A stretch of DNA of 64,000 nucleotides, from the NCBI GenBank assembly GCA_963576565.1, contig OY755039.1, positions 26,736,602-26,800,601 on the forward strand. The letters are read 5' to 3'. The notes below the pieces were generated by a model. It saw only the letters and a program-made list of their open reading frames with translations, had not been told where the DNA came from and made no database searches. A program made the translations under genes and the position numbers. Positions 16,743-28,040 of the stretch are shown here, piece by piece. Position 1 is the stretch's first letter, and each line of letters begins with the position of its first letter. The DNA is from Aspidapion aeneum (taxonomy: Eukaryota; Arthropoda; Insecta; Coleoptera; Brentidae).

Positions 16743-16780
16743 TAGCTCACACTACTATAGTATAGTAGTAGTGTGAGCTA
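16743..16780. repeat. Terminal hairpin of the expanded Helentron-like copy
   Basis: A palindrome with TAGCTCACACTACTA arms around a short TA-rich centre. The same hairpin, slightly diverged, ends the second copy at 20366-20403. Helitron-type elements carry a hairpin near one end; here it sits at the terminus. Confidence 0.8.
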
Positions 16781-16870
16781 AAACAAAAATTAAAACATTT
16801 TCACTATTTTTGTTTCATCCAAATAACATTGGATTAAAAAAATGTTTGTCGGTCTTTATTAATAAGAACT

Positions 16871-17521
16871 CGGTGGCGGCTCTTGAGGTAGTGCCACGGT
16901 GCCATGGAACTACTTATTTTTCTGCAAAAACACGTTTTTTTATTTTTAAAATATCTTTATTGGTTTTTATTTAATGCTTTTCTTTTTAATTTATATATTG
17001 TATGAAATTCGGTAACCCTGTGCAATGCAATGGATCACACTCCGAGTCGGAGCGACGGACGGCGGCACCATGAATCCACTGAAAGCCAAAGCAGCGTTGA
17101 AGACTCTGCTACTTTTCTCTTGGCTCCTTCGAATAGGGATAGATTTTATCTGCAGCCTATATGAGCGACAGTGATAGGGCCAATGGCATTTTAGCCTGAT
17201 TTAAATAGGAACAATCAAAGAAATTTTGTGCCTGGCATAGGCCATTAGTTAGTCGCGTTGTTTTTGTGAGTGGAGCATGTATATTTTAATTGAAACCCTT
17301 TACAATACATTTGAATTATTACAGCAGAATTTTTTGATAAAATTTGAGTCATTTCATTTCATTATTCGTGTGGGCATAAGCAAGTTAAAAAAATAGAATT
17401 AAAAACCCCAAAGATTGTAGTTTGACTTGTGGGTAAACATTTAGGCTTCACACCCCGACTTTTTTTTACTGACTTAAAATTCTGGCACTACCATGTTGTA
17501 TTGACATATAAGACGCCGCTG
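16871..17521. mobile_element. hAT MITE, 651 bp, perfect 8-bp TSD
   Basis: The element is flanked by TAAGAACT at 16863-16870 and 17522-17529, an exact 8-bp duplication typical of hAT. Ends are CGGTGGCGGCTCTTG and, on the opposite strand, CAGCGGCGTCTTATA; both ends also share GGTAGTGCCA further in. The internal sequence is GC-richer than its surroundings and shows only a 34-codon open stretch at 17071, with no transposase. Confidence 0.85.
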
Positions 17522-17529
17522 TAAGAACT

Positions 17530-18253
17530 TCAAAAGGAGGAAAATGCGTTTGTCAAAGATACAAAAAAAGATGGGTAAAATAAGTATTGCAAATATTAAA
17601 AATACAAAATAAGTAAAAAATACAAGTTCTCTGTATGACCGGGAGACAACGTGTGTCTCCTGGCACGAAAATGTTCCTAATTAAACTTATATGATTCAAG
17701 GTTTAACGTGAAAACAATCTTTTAAATACACTTACGATTTCTGTTTCGTTGTCTATGACTTTTTGGCAAAAATAACAAGTAAACTTTAAAGTCCTTGACC
17801 TATTTGAAGTATCCATATTTTAGATTCACAGATTCACTAATTAATATTCAAAAAATTGCATTGAGCGCGCTGAAACCGTCTCGGATTGTAAAATTATAGG
17901 TAGGCGTATATTTGCTGAACGTATGATGTTTCGCTTACAAAATTACAAACAAGATTATTTAATAATAATAAACCGAGGATAGTAACAGATACTTTTGTAG
18001 GTATATGTATGTACACAATTAAAGATAGGTTCACTTATTTTGCATCACTTATTTTATTTTTATCGAAATCCAAATATTGCGGCTAAAAAGATAAAGATGA
18101 TAATTTCTGATAAAATAATATTACAAAAATATTTTTTCTGATTATACTTTGTGGTATTGTAGTCCACGCGAAGTCAGGGATAAAAGTATTACTTTCACTG
18201 GTCTTTTCTCTGGTTTTATCGCAATGCATAAAGTTTGCAATACAAGCGAAAAA
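17530..18253. other. Unassigned AT-rich DNA
   Basis: No gene, TIR pair or tandem repeat is recognised. A small perfect hairpin GGAGACA-ACGTG-TGTCTCC lies at about 17641. Confidence 0.5.
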
Positions 18254-18261
18254 GGGCTACA

Positions 18262-18549
18262 CAGAGGCGGATTCAGGATGTCCGCAAGGGCGGGGGGCAA
18301 TAGGAGGCAACAATAACCAAAAAAATATAATTAAGCGGTTTTTAGTAATTCTTAGCTCTGAAGTCGGGCACTACATGCGAATTAAAGGCGCCGCAGGAAA
18401 TTTTTTGTTGAAATAAAGTAACTTTAGAATTAAGTAATTTTGTAAAATATTGCGGTTTAGACATCTTATTTTGTACGAGAACTACAAAATATAAGGTTTA
18501 TATTAAGAAGGGGGTCCGGGTCTCTCTGGTCCCCCTTAATCCGCCACTG
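18262..18549. mobile_element. hAT MITE, 288 bp, perfect 8-bp TSD
   Basis: GGGCTACA is duplicated at 18254-18261 and 18550-18557. The ends are CAGAGGCGGATTCAGG and, inverted, CAGTGGCGGATTAAGG, a common hAT terminal type. No coding sequence. Confidence 0.9.
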
Positions 18550-18571
18550 GGGCTACATCAGTTCCTACCTG

Positions 18572-19836
18572 GGGTAGCTATATTCTGGGTCTTGAACGAT
18601 GTGACCATTCACATGACACGCTTTGACCAATAGCAAACTCTAAACGGTCGGGTGTTGTGCGAAATGACTTGTCTCGACCAATGCCATAGTCGCCCGCTCT
18701 TCAGAGTTAGTGAATTTTACGCGTTTCGGTCGGATCGTAGGAGAAGCTTGTGCAATGGAGGTCTTTTCACATAACACGTGACGGCTCGGATCTAATTTAA
18801 AGCTTGCCATTGGCTAAAGCATGTCCCACATAGCACAAAAATCACATCAACATTAAATTAACGTGAACAAAAATATCAAAGTTTTTTTTTTACTTGAAAA
18901 CAACCTCATATCATATAATATTTATTTTGTTAAATCTACGTGCTTAAAGATAACTTAAAAATAAGGAGAAATCAAGCTATAAAAATCCACTTTTTGCTGA
19001 AGTTTCTGGTGCTGTGTATATAACGTGTTTTTTACCCTCATTATTTTCATGTACCAAATTCACACTTGAAAAGTCCTGTTCTAAAACGCCACTAGATTAA
19101 GACTTCTAAAACCTACTAACTTTCTGCGACATTTTTGGTCACGTTTTTTTAATAAAATTTTTTTAACTTAAAAGAGACGCGAAATGAAGTTATAAAAGTT
19201 CACTAGTTTAAGACTACAACACTTCAAGACAATTTTTATTCTATTCAATTCTGTCTATATACATTATGTATTTTTTAAAAGCTAAAGAAGATTTTTTAAC
19301 AGTAAACACTTTCACAGAGTATTAATGTGTCTTTATCAGGTTAAATGACTGATGCGTCGTGATCGTAAAGGATCAGGGATCAGTTTCTTAACAGGTTTTT
19401 GGAGTTTAGAGGCCAAAGCACTGCCTGATAGATTTCGTCAAAGTGGAAAATGCCGACAATAGGTGGCGCTGCTGCTAGTAAAATGTCAAAAATATTCCGT
19501 AGAAAAGCCATGCAAGTCGCGTTTTAAAATTCGTGTAGAAAAGGCGTGAATCTAATGAGAATTTAACGTAAAAATCAATTCAAACTAACGTAAAAACTTA
19601 GCTGTTTTAATTTTATAATGGCGTTATTACAACGCAGTTTTTAGCAACGTTATTTTTTATAACGTTAATGAATGACCTATTAAGCTTGTTTTCATATATG
19701 AAATAAACGTTTTTTTTCTCGCAGCTTTTAAAATCAACGTTTTTTTTCTCACGCCTTTTTTACGTGTTAAACACGTGATTGTGCTATATGGGGTGATGCG
19801 AACTATTACATCGTTCAAGACCCAGAATAGCTACCC
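18572..19836. mobile_element. TIR element split by a nested CCCA-ended element
   Basis: An imperfect terminal inverted repeat of about 30 bp (18572-18602 and 19808-19836) includes TTCTGGGTCTTGAACGATGT. Removing the nested element at 18825-19792 leaves about 300 bp of host element. No target duplication is clear and the family is not recognised. Confidence 0.65.
18825..19792 (+). mobile_element. CCCA-ended TIR element, copy B, full length
   Basis: The ends are CCCACATAGCACAAAAATCAC and, inverted, CCCATATAGCACAATCACGTG. Window start to 823 is a second, inverted copy. The interior repeats AACGTT, AACGTA and AACGTG motifs, especially at 19560-19750, and encodes nothing. Its end sequence resembles the element at 34957-36245. 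Confidence 0.7.
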
Positions 19837-20365
19837 GAAGTTTTCTACCTTTTTTGTTTATTTTTATTGGATTTGTTTTGATTGTATCTCTATGCGAATG
19901 TCCGGCTATTGCACGTTTACGTCAAAACACTTTCGGTAAACCTCAGATTGATTCAGAAGATCTGAACAATGTCTCACCCAGACTGATAGCTAACATTTTT
20001 GGAGGATTGGGCATACAGTGGTGAGAAACCACTCAAAAGTGAGCCACAACAGACCCACTAGTGGTCGCAGTGGAAGGGCTGCAAGGCTCTCTCACATATG
20101 AATCATCATCTCTATAAGCTTTCAAAATTATGTGTATTACCCTTAGATCCTCCTCAAGATCTAATATAAACTATGGCTGCACTTTTTGTCAGCTTGTTTA
20201 ACTCTTCATGAACTTACAAAAGTGGTCCACAACATTTTTTGTTGCAATACCTTGGTCTATTTATCCAAACAAGGTCATATTGTATTTTTTTTCAAGAGCC
20301 TGCCGAATGTGTCACTTTTACGCACCCTGCAAAAAACCTAATAATACCTATACCTTAATATTTAT
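19837..20365. other. Unassigned DNA between elements
   Basis: The stretch is somewhat less AT-rich around 20020-20100, but no family, splice-compatible exon or repeat is recognised. Confidence 0.4.
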
Positions 20366-20529
20366 TAGCTCACACTACTACGATACAATAGTAGTGTGAG
20401 CTATGGTGATCCTAATTTTTTCGAGAGAAAAAAAGTTGCACCGATTTCAAAATTTTTTATATATCTTTGCGTTTCAGATGATTTTGAAACTTTTTTGTTG
20501 CGCCGTCTGTCTGTCTGTCTGTCTGTCTA

Positions 20530-20568
<39 letters not shown>

Positions 20569-20579
20569 GTCTGTCTGTA

Positions 20580-20630
<51 letters not shown>

Positions 20631-21042
20631 AACGACCAACCGGCATAACTCAAAAACCGCTTGTCCGATTTAAATGAAATTTAGTACCAAGGCTGGATCT
20701 TGGGCCGTGATGGTCCCGTTTAAAAATGAACAAAATCCACCGAACGCAAGCCAAATAAAAGGGTGGGGGTAGATTTCAAAAATTAGAGTTTATGTGAAAA
20801 TATAGCGTGTGTGATATCAAACGAAAGGTAATTAAGTCTGGAGTTAAACAAAATAAATATTAGTTTATTTAAAAAAAAAAAGAGTTTAAGTCAAAACATG
20901 GCTTGTGTAGTATTAAACGAAAGGTAATTGAGTCTGGAGTTGAATAAAATATATTCCAGTTTTTAGTTATAGTAGCTCACACGAACAATATAACTATAGC
21001 ACCTAGTGTGAGCTTAGGTACCCATAGATTGGCAGAGTATTT
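20366..21042 (+). mobile_element. Helentron/DINE-1-like element, short copy
   Basis: This is the 677-bp relative of the expanded copy, in opposite orientation. Order: terminal hairpin (20366-20403), the block leading to GTTGCGCCGTCTG, a short CTGT array, the core TAACGACCAACCGGCATAACT, about two minisatellite units, a TGTGAGC arm, and the terminal TTGGCAGAGTATTT. Several short open frames here are repeat artefacts. Confidence 0.8.
20504..20630. repeat. Short (CTGT)n microsatellite
   Basis: About 127 bp of CTGT units with occasional CTAT and one GTAT. It occupies the same position in its element as the 14.9-kb array does in the expanded copy, and here the 12-bp ACAT-containing higher unit is not established. 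Confidence 0.95.
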
Positions 21043-22138
21043 TTTTCGGTATCCTTATCAACCCAATTCTAAATAATTGTCAAAAACCGCCCATGTCAAG
21101 ATTTTGATGCTTAGGTCTACAGTCCATTTCATAATTTTTATGAATGAACCGAACAGTTTCGGGGGGGCCCGAGACCCCATAAGTCCGTATTTTATGCTAT
21201 TTTATGTTTGTATTCATGAAATATGTGAAAAATATCCAAAAAACCTTAGCTTCGGGGGGGGGGCGGGCTGATAACAGTTCTCATGCGGTACATGGCGGGT
21301 AATTTGAATTCAAAATAAGGAAAGCTTAAACTTGAAGATTTTAACATTTTAATCATCTGGCATCCTTACAAAAGTTTGGTGGAATATCGGGATGGTGTCT
21401 GAGAACATTTCACTGAAATTTCGCGGAAATTTGTCGTGCCATTTTAAAAATATCATAAAAAAACGTCAGACCTCCCATAAGACCCAAGTAAAAGTCAGCC
21501 TCCCAAGAACAGCTGATTTTTTCAGGCTCGTGGCCTGTATTTTTTTGTTGGCCTTGTTGATTGACTTTATGTGCTTTATCCATATGTAGAGTAAATTTGT
21601 AAAAAAAATACAAAAATACAAAAGGAAATATATTTTTTATATATGTATATCATAGTAGTAACTATGACCCAAAGCTAAATTTGCATTCGATGGTCCCCGA
21701 TTTTCCGGCTTAAAATCCAAGATGGCGGCTGCCAACGTAAAGAAAGAAAATGAATTCTTTGTTTTAGGAGAAATTAAATTAATTTCGATGGACTCACTTG
21801 AAGCGGGCCCTAGTTAATTCAAAACTGTAAAAAAATTGAACACCTGTGACTTCAAAACAAGATGGCGGGTATATTCATTTTTGATACTTTATATTAAAGC
21901 TTGTTGCCCAGCCGATTTAAAAATGGCGCCTAAAATGTCAAAAATAAAAGAGACCATCATAACCAAAAGACCAAATTTGATTTTTACGAAAAAAAATCTG
22001 GATTTTATCAAGAGTGACCAAGCAAAGTTTTTATAAAAATTTACAATTTGAAATTTAAAATTCAAGAAAGCGGCCGCGGTTAAACAAAAAATATTTTTTA
22101 AATTCTTTTTACAATTTCTAATCTACAAACGGAAAGAA
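21043..22138. other. Unassigned AT-rich DNA with G-runs
   Basis: No gene is recognised. It contains long G-runs near 21162 and 21254 and short recurrent phrases such as AAGATGGCGG at about 21719 and 21861. This may be old repeat sequence. Confidence 0.4.
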
Positions 22139-24377
22139 AAGAAAAACCTAAGATAAACCAAACAAAGAAACAGGAATATGATTTTTGGTACATATGGAAC
22201 GTGCAAGGAATGGGTCGAAAAATTAATGAAATAGTACATGAGTGCAACAGAATGAAGGTAGACGTTGCTGTACTAACAGAAACGAAAAAGAAAGGAAAAG
22301 GATCTGAAAACCTAGGACAATATAACCATTTCTATAGCGGAGTGGCAGAAGAAAAACATGCTCAACAAGGAGTATCTATTTTGATCAACAAAAGATTTAG
22401 AAAATTTATCACCAACTGGGAAGCAGTAAATGAAAGGCTAATTAAAATGAATATAACAATAAAAGGAATGAGACCTACGATTTTTGGAATCCATGCGTAT
22501 AATGACGATGCAAATGTAGCCATGAAAGACAATTTTTTTGAAGAAATACACAATGAAATATCAGCAGTAAGTACATCTAGAGAAATTGTCATATTGGGAG
22601 TTTTAAAAAGTAGAACCGGTAACAGAGTTAATGATCTGAAAGTTGGCCAATATGGAGAAAATGTTGTAAATGACAATGGAAACCGGCTAATTACAGTATG
22701 TGAGCAATTAGACTTAAAAATCCAAAACGGTTTTTTTCAACATAAGGAAATACACAAATATACCTGTACCAAACCCTCACAAAACCTGAAATCCGTCATT
22801 GAATATCTTATCACTAAACAAAAGACAAAACTAAAAATTCAAGATGTCAGAACAAAGCGTGGATCAACATGCGGAAGTGATCACTATTTTCTGGAGTCCA
22901 AAATTGTCTATTGATGATACAGTGATTGAAGAAGTTGATCACTGTAAATATAATCTACTACGCCCGGAACCTGACAGCCTAAAAAACTTATACAAAAAGA
23001 GACTGAACGAAAAACTTAAACAAGTTTAGGTGAAACCCCAAATGAGGAATACGAATGTATTACATTAAGCATTCATCAAGCTGCAAAAGAAGCACTAGGA
23101 TTAGTGGAAGGAACCTCTAAAAGAAGAAAACCATACTGCTGAGATTGAAAGAGAAATGAGGAAAAACGGAAATTATATCACACCTACTTATCCCAAAAGA
23201 CAGATAGAAGCAGAGAAAAATACAAAATCGTGCAATCAAAGGTGAGAAGAATTACCAGTGATAAGAGAAATCATTCGTGGACGCAAAAGTGCCAGATAAT
23301 AGATTCTTACTTAGGAGGTAGGAGAGGTACCGAAAGCTGGAAAACTATAAGATCGATTAAAAAAGAAACATGCAGAGATATCATTTCACCAATACCAGAC
23401 AAAGAATGGGATGAGCATTTTAAAAAACTTTTAACTGAAGATAGAGCAAAATTCAAGGAAGACGCAAGAGACAATATAATTAGAACGATGGGATCTCCAG
23501 TACCCATCACAATCTCTGAGGTCAAAAACAACCTTAAAAAGCGGTAAATCTGCCGGACCCGGAAATAGCCCAGCCAAACATATTAAATATGGCACTGAAG
23601 AACTGTTTTGGAGTTTACGGAATCTTTTCCAAAAATATTTAAATGGAACTGTAGTACCAACTGATTGGAAAACGTCATATAAATTACACAAAAAAGGAAG
23701 GAAAGATATTACAGACTAGTACAATTATAGACTAGTACCATCGAAGAAATATAGATGTTATATGTTCTCTGCTAGTACGGCTAAGCAGAATATACGGTAA
23801 AATAATAAGAAATAAAGTGGAGAGCGAATATAAAGACCTGGAGGCAGAAGAACAAGCCGGTTTCAGGGCGGGTAGATCGACTTTAGGTCATCTCTTTTGT
23901 ATAACCCGTTATTAAAAAGAAAATGGCATAGGGATAAGAGCTGCATCTGCTTTACGTCGATTTGCAGAAGGCATATGATAGTATACCACTAAACCTACAT
24001 TGGAAAGTGTTGGAAAACACAAACATAAGCGTACAACTAATTAAGGCCATCAAAGAGTTATACCGCAATAGTAAGGCAAAAGTTAAAATAAAAGCAAATC
24101 TAACCAAAGGCTTTCAAGTAAATAAAGGTCTTAAACAAGGTTGCTGTATCTCTCCTACGCTCTTCAAGATATACTTGGAACAAGTCCTTAAAGTATGGAA
24201 GAGAAAATGCCAAAACATGGGAATTCCGTTGGACGAAACCATCTTGTATAATTTATGTTTCGCCAATGATTAGATACTAGTGGCTCAGGATTATGACGAC
24301 CTCAAATATATGACACGAAAACTAATAGAAGAGTACAATAAGTGGGGACTAGAGGTTTATCTCAATAAGACAGAGTA

Positions 24378-24486
24378 ATCTCCATATCATAATTTTTGAG
24401 ATAACTTTTTGACAGTTAGCAGCTGTTTACCATAATAAATGGCATAGGCCAACGAAATAAAGTTATCTCAAAGATAATGATGGGCT
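24378..24486. mobile_element. 109-bp Tc1/mariner-type MITE inside the LINE
   Basis: TA flanks both sides (24376-24377 and 24487-24488) and the ends are imperfect inverted repeats sharing TTTGAGATAACTT. Removing the element plus one TA rejoins the LINE reading frame exactly between NKTE and YMCIG, which gives an internal proof of the empty site. Confidence 0.8.
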
Positions 24487-24758
24487 TACATGTGTATCGG
24501 TGGAATGAAACAGGATCTAATCTTAAATACCGGGCAGCGAATTCAGTCATGTGATGAACACTAGACAAAGCTATAAAAGATCGAAACGTACAAGGAAGAA
24601 AAGCAATAACTTTACTAAATGGAATAATTTGGCACCAAAGTATATCAAAACATAACAAAAAGCTTATATATAACACAATTGTAAAAAGTATTAATACATA
24701 CGGCTCAGAAACGAGTGGAGATTGGGTATCGGAAGACGTAGAACGTTGTGAAATCGAT

Positions 24759-24760
24759 AA

Positions 24761-24851
<91 letters not shown>
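24759..24851. repeat. (TA)n microsatellite
   Basis: About 93 bp of nearly pure TA, interrupted by one AC, within the C-terminal region of the LINE. Open frames across it are artefacts. Confidence 0.95.
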
Positions 24852-24855
<4 letters not shown>

Positions 24856-24984
24856 TTCTAATAATCAGCGACGATTGGAGGCTCGTAAAAAACACATGCG
24901 CAAAGTAACATTTCCGCCATTGCTACGCGCCATTCGGTCGTCGCGTGTTGCAAAATACCACTTTCAGCAGTTGTTAAATAAATA

Positions 24985-25325
24985 ACTATAAATTTACCAT
25001 TTTTCTTAAATGGCTACTGCTACAAAATGTCTGCTTACATTGATTAAGCTCAAACTATTATCTAGTTAGCAATACTAAAAATGGTTGGCTTTACTAGGGG
25101 AAATAAACAAAATAAATATTGTTATTTTTGACTGCCGGGAAAGTTATTTTTCATTTACGATTTTTCGTGAAATACTGCAACTACAAAATCAAAATCAGTA
25201 CCAAAAATGTTTGGGTCCCCTGGAAAATAAACAAGTTAAACCAAATTATATATAAATTTGGACTGTCGGGCAAATTAGTTTTAAGTTACGATTTTTCCTA
25301 AAAGGCTACAGCTACAGAATGTTTT
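24985..25325. repeat. Diverged tandem repeat, ~150-bp period, about 2-3 units
   Basis: Units share a GAAAATAAACAA-like start, TTGACTGCCGGG or GGACTGTCGGGC, then TTACGATTTTTC and CTACAGCTACA-type ends. Divergence is high, so the unit count is approximate. Confidence 0.45.
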
Positions 25326-25632
25326 CTTACATGAATTAAAAGCCCAAGCTTATTTCTATCTAGAGGTACTTAAAAAAAACTAGATTTAATAAGAGTATAA
25401 CTAAGAGTGTTTGGGAAATAATACTTAATAAAATATGGCAAATATTTTTTGGCACAATCTGCAGAGCACCTTAAAATTTTTAGCATGATTCGCCACCGCA
25501 CATTAGTTTCTCAAACAACTTTTTTGGCCATAGTAGGTTATTATCAGTTATTATTAATAATTTCTATCTGAATCAAGTAACACACACAGTATAATTTCTT
25601 ATACATCTAGACTTTGGTTACTCAAAATAGAT

Positions 25633-26531
25633 TATACAGGGTGGTCCAGTTTGGTTAGAGATGTTCTGGGCTTGAATTTCGAGAAGAGTTTGAATATGAA
25701 AACCATATTTTGATACACCACATAGTTTTTGAGTTGTTTGAGTCCGAGGGCTTTCTAAAAAGTTTGCATTTTGAAAAGACCACAAATTTTTTGTATTTAT
25801 TTTTGCCGTTAAATACTTTTTTTATTTCTTTTTACCTAGAATTCATTACTTAAATTGAATTTAATCTGTCACCGTTAATTTTTTTTGAGATATAACATAT
25901 AGTTGATTATTTTTATGGAATGGTGTAAAATTTAAGATTTTAATACATATGTTTATATATTTATACATATTTTTTTAATTTAGCTAATTTTTATATGTTT
26001 TCTTTTAGTTTTTTTGTCTTCTTTTAGGTAATTAAAAAAAGTAAAAGAAAGAAAATATATAAAAAAGTAATAAAATAAAAATTTTACTACGGCAAATTTA
26101 AACATAAAATAAAAAGAGTCACTCTAAAAGAAAAAAAATACAGATAAATCTCAAAAACTAATGTTAAAAATTTAATTTAACAGGTCAATTTTACGTTACA
26201 AAAAGTAATTTATTGCATTGTTCTCGATTTCGTCTGCCTACTGTATTGATTAATTAAGGGTGGATTGCAAAGACAATTGATTTTTTGTATTGCATCCGCT
26301 AATTTGACCTATAAAATACTTGTATTTTCTAAATTTTCTAGTTTGTAAATATTTAACACTCAAGAAAATTGCAAAAACGTAAATGCAAAAAGCCAGTCTT
26401 AGTTCATAAATTTTTATAGAATTTTGGGTACAATAATTGGTTTCACCTTAAATTATCCTTATTATATTTAAAAATACAATATAAAATTCGCAATTTGTAA
26501 CTCTGTCAGTTGAGCAGTCTCTTACTAGAGA
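25633..26531. other. AT-rich stretch starting with a mariner-like end
   Basis: The left edge reads TACAGGGTGGTCCAGTTTGG, a common Tc1/mariner-like terminus preceded by TTA. The right edge at about 26530 reads GAGACCCTGTA. The two ends match only over TACAGGGT, so one roughly 900-bp element is possible but unproven. The rest is AT-rich without coding signal. Confidence 0.3.
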
Positions 26532-26558
26532 CCCTGTATGTATGACATACATACAGGG
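26532..26558. repeat. Perfect 27-nt palindrome
   Basis: Two 13-nt arms (CCCTGTATGTATG and its complement) surround a single A. Each arm contains a TACAGGG-type transposon end, so it may mark two element ends abutting. Confidence 0.8.
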
Positions 26559-26689
26559 CCTACTTTTGGTTTAGGAAAACATTTCCAAACTAGTAAGAAC
26601 CTTTCATTTTGAAATTTGTATTAAAAAACTTGGCTTTACTTTTATCTCAATTCTTTTTACGGAATACCACTTTCGCGTACTTGGCTTTT

Positions 26690-28040
26690 TTACATAATAG
26701 GTAAGTTAATTAAAATTTGGAGTTTTTTAATTTTCTTTTATAGTTTTATCATAGTTCCTATCGGCCTCCCAAAGTTCAACTTTCTAGCGTTTCTGGTAGT
26801 GGGCAATGTTACTTTTACATAACTTTACATTTATAGGGGAGTTAAGCAAATTAAATTTAGCAAAATTTTGGAATTTTTAAATTTTTTCCTATAGTTTTTA
26901 ATATTTCCTATCAGTCTGCCAAAGCTCAGCTCTCTATCGCCTCTGGAAGTGGGCAATGTTACTTTTACATAACTTTACATGTATAGGGGAGGGGAGTGAA
27001 TTAGAATTTTGGGTTTTTTTGATTTTTTGGTTTTGTTCACAATTTCTCCCTGTGCCAAATTTCAGCTTTGTAGCATGTCTGAAAGTACAGTAGAATTTTG
27101 ATGATCTATGATGAGTGAGTGAGTAAGTGGCAATCTCGACGTTGGGCTGAAATGTTTCAAGAAAAGATGGTACAGAAGTTTCCACGCAGCGGGGCACTGC
27201 CGTGCCCCCAGTTTTTTTGGTTTTTTAATTTTTTTCTACGGTTTTATCAAAGTTCAGCTCCCTAGCGTTTCTGGAAGTGGGCATTGTTACTTTTATATAA
27301 CTACATTAATAGGGGAGGAAAGTAAATTAAAATTTAGCGTTTTAAAATTTTTTTCAATAGTTTTATTATAGTTCCTATAAGCCATCCAAAGCTCAGCTCT
27401 CTAGCGTTTCTGAAAATGGGCATAATGTAACGTTTACATAATATTACATTTATAGGGGAGGGAATAATTAAAATGGCTTTTTAATTTTTTTCAGTCGTCC
27501 AAAGCTCAGCTCTCTAGAGTTTCTGGAAGTGAAGAATGTTACTTTTACATAACATTACATTTATAGGGGAGGGAAGTTAATTAAAATTTGGGGTTTTTAA
27601 TTTTATTTTACAGTTTTTTCATAGTTCCTATCGGCCTTCCAAAGCTTAGCTCTCTACAGTTTCTGGAAGTGGGCAATGTTACTTTTACATAAATTTACAT
27701 TTATAGGGGGAGGGAAGTAAATTAAAATTTTGGTGTTTTTAAATTTTTTCCTATAGTTTTATCTTAGTGCCTTTCAGTCTTAAAAAGCTCAGCTCTCTTC
27801 TGGAAGTGGGCAATGTTAACTTTACATAATTTTACATTTATATAGGAGAGGGAAGTAAATTAGAATTTTGGGGTGTTTTTAATTTTTTTCTATAGTTTTA
27901 TCATAGTTACTATCGGCCTTCTAAAGCTCAGCTCTTTAGCGTTTCTGGAAGTGAACAGTTAATTTTACATAACTTTACAATTATAGGGGAGGGAAGTAAA
28001 TTATAATTTTGGTGTTTTTAAATTTTTTCCTATAGGTTTA
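26690..28040. repeat. ~140-bp minisatellite, about 8 units
   Basis: Each unit contains an AGCTCAGCTCTCTAGCGTTT-like block, CTGGAAGTGGGCAATGTTAC, then ACATAACTTTACATTTATA and GGGGAGGG. Spacing between equivalent positions is about 136-150 bp, with one short unit (113 bp) and one 331-bp step caused by an insert at about 26990-27225. That insert ends in a block (TCAAGAAAAGATGGTAC) repeated after the array at about 28197. Confidence 0.85.

Larger units (their letters stand above)
1187..16780 (-). mobile_element. Helentron/DINE-1-like element, expanded copy
   Basis: Both flanks of the giant array match, inverted, the flanks of the short array at 20366-21042. One end carries a palindromic hairpin (16743-16780, arms TAGCTCACACTA). 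Next come about 100 bp ending GGCGCAACAAAAAAGTTTC, the microsatellite, a core reading CGCATAACTCAAAAACCGCTT in the relatives, a roughly 118-bp minisatellite, a second TGTGAGC-type arm and a terminal TTGGCAGAGTATTT. Terminal hairpins plus an internal GTCY microsatellite and conserved core are the known architecture of DINE-1/mini-me/Helentron elements; assignment to that group is inference. No Rep/helicase is present, so it is non-autonomous. The element is about 15.6 kb because of the array. Confidence 0.7.
22139..24900 (+). pseudogene. RTE-clade LINE (APE endonuclease + reverse transcriptase), decayed
   Basis: The first reading block (22139-22914) is the N-terminal endonuclease: it shows WNVQG, the TETKKKG block and a C-terminal SDH. 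The motif that normally reads GDFN is GVLK here, so catalytic residues are lost. The later linker continues in another frame (22844-23029), then 23030-23700 in further frames. The RT block (23940-24273) keeps the first catalytic Asp in YVDLQKAYDS, but the FADD-type box is FAND followed by a stop. The C-terminal part resumes after a MITE insertion and runs to (TA)n. Stops and at least three frameshifts make it inactive. Clade is inferred from recognised conserved blocks. Confidence 0.85.

Noticed and set aside
1664..16750. Very long open frames (up to 4975 codons) on both strands
   Set aside because: They are produced by a stop-free 12-bp repeat; all six frames are open and no splice or promoter context supports coding.
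24416..24895. 159-codon minus-strand open frame
   Set aside because: It runs across the (TA)n tract and antisense to the LINE.
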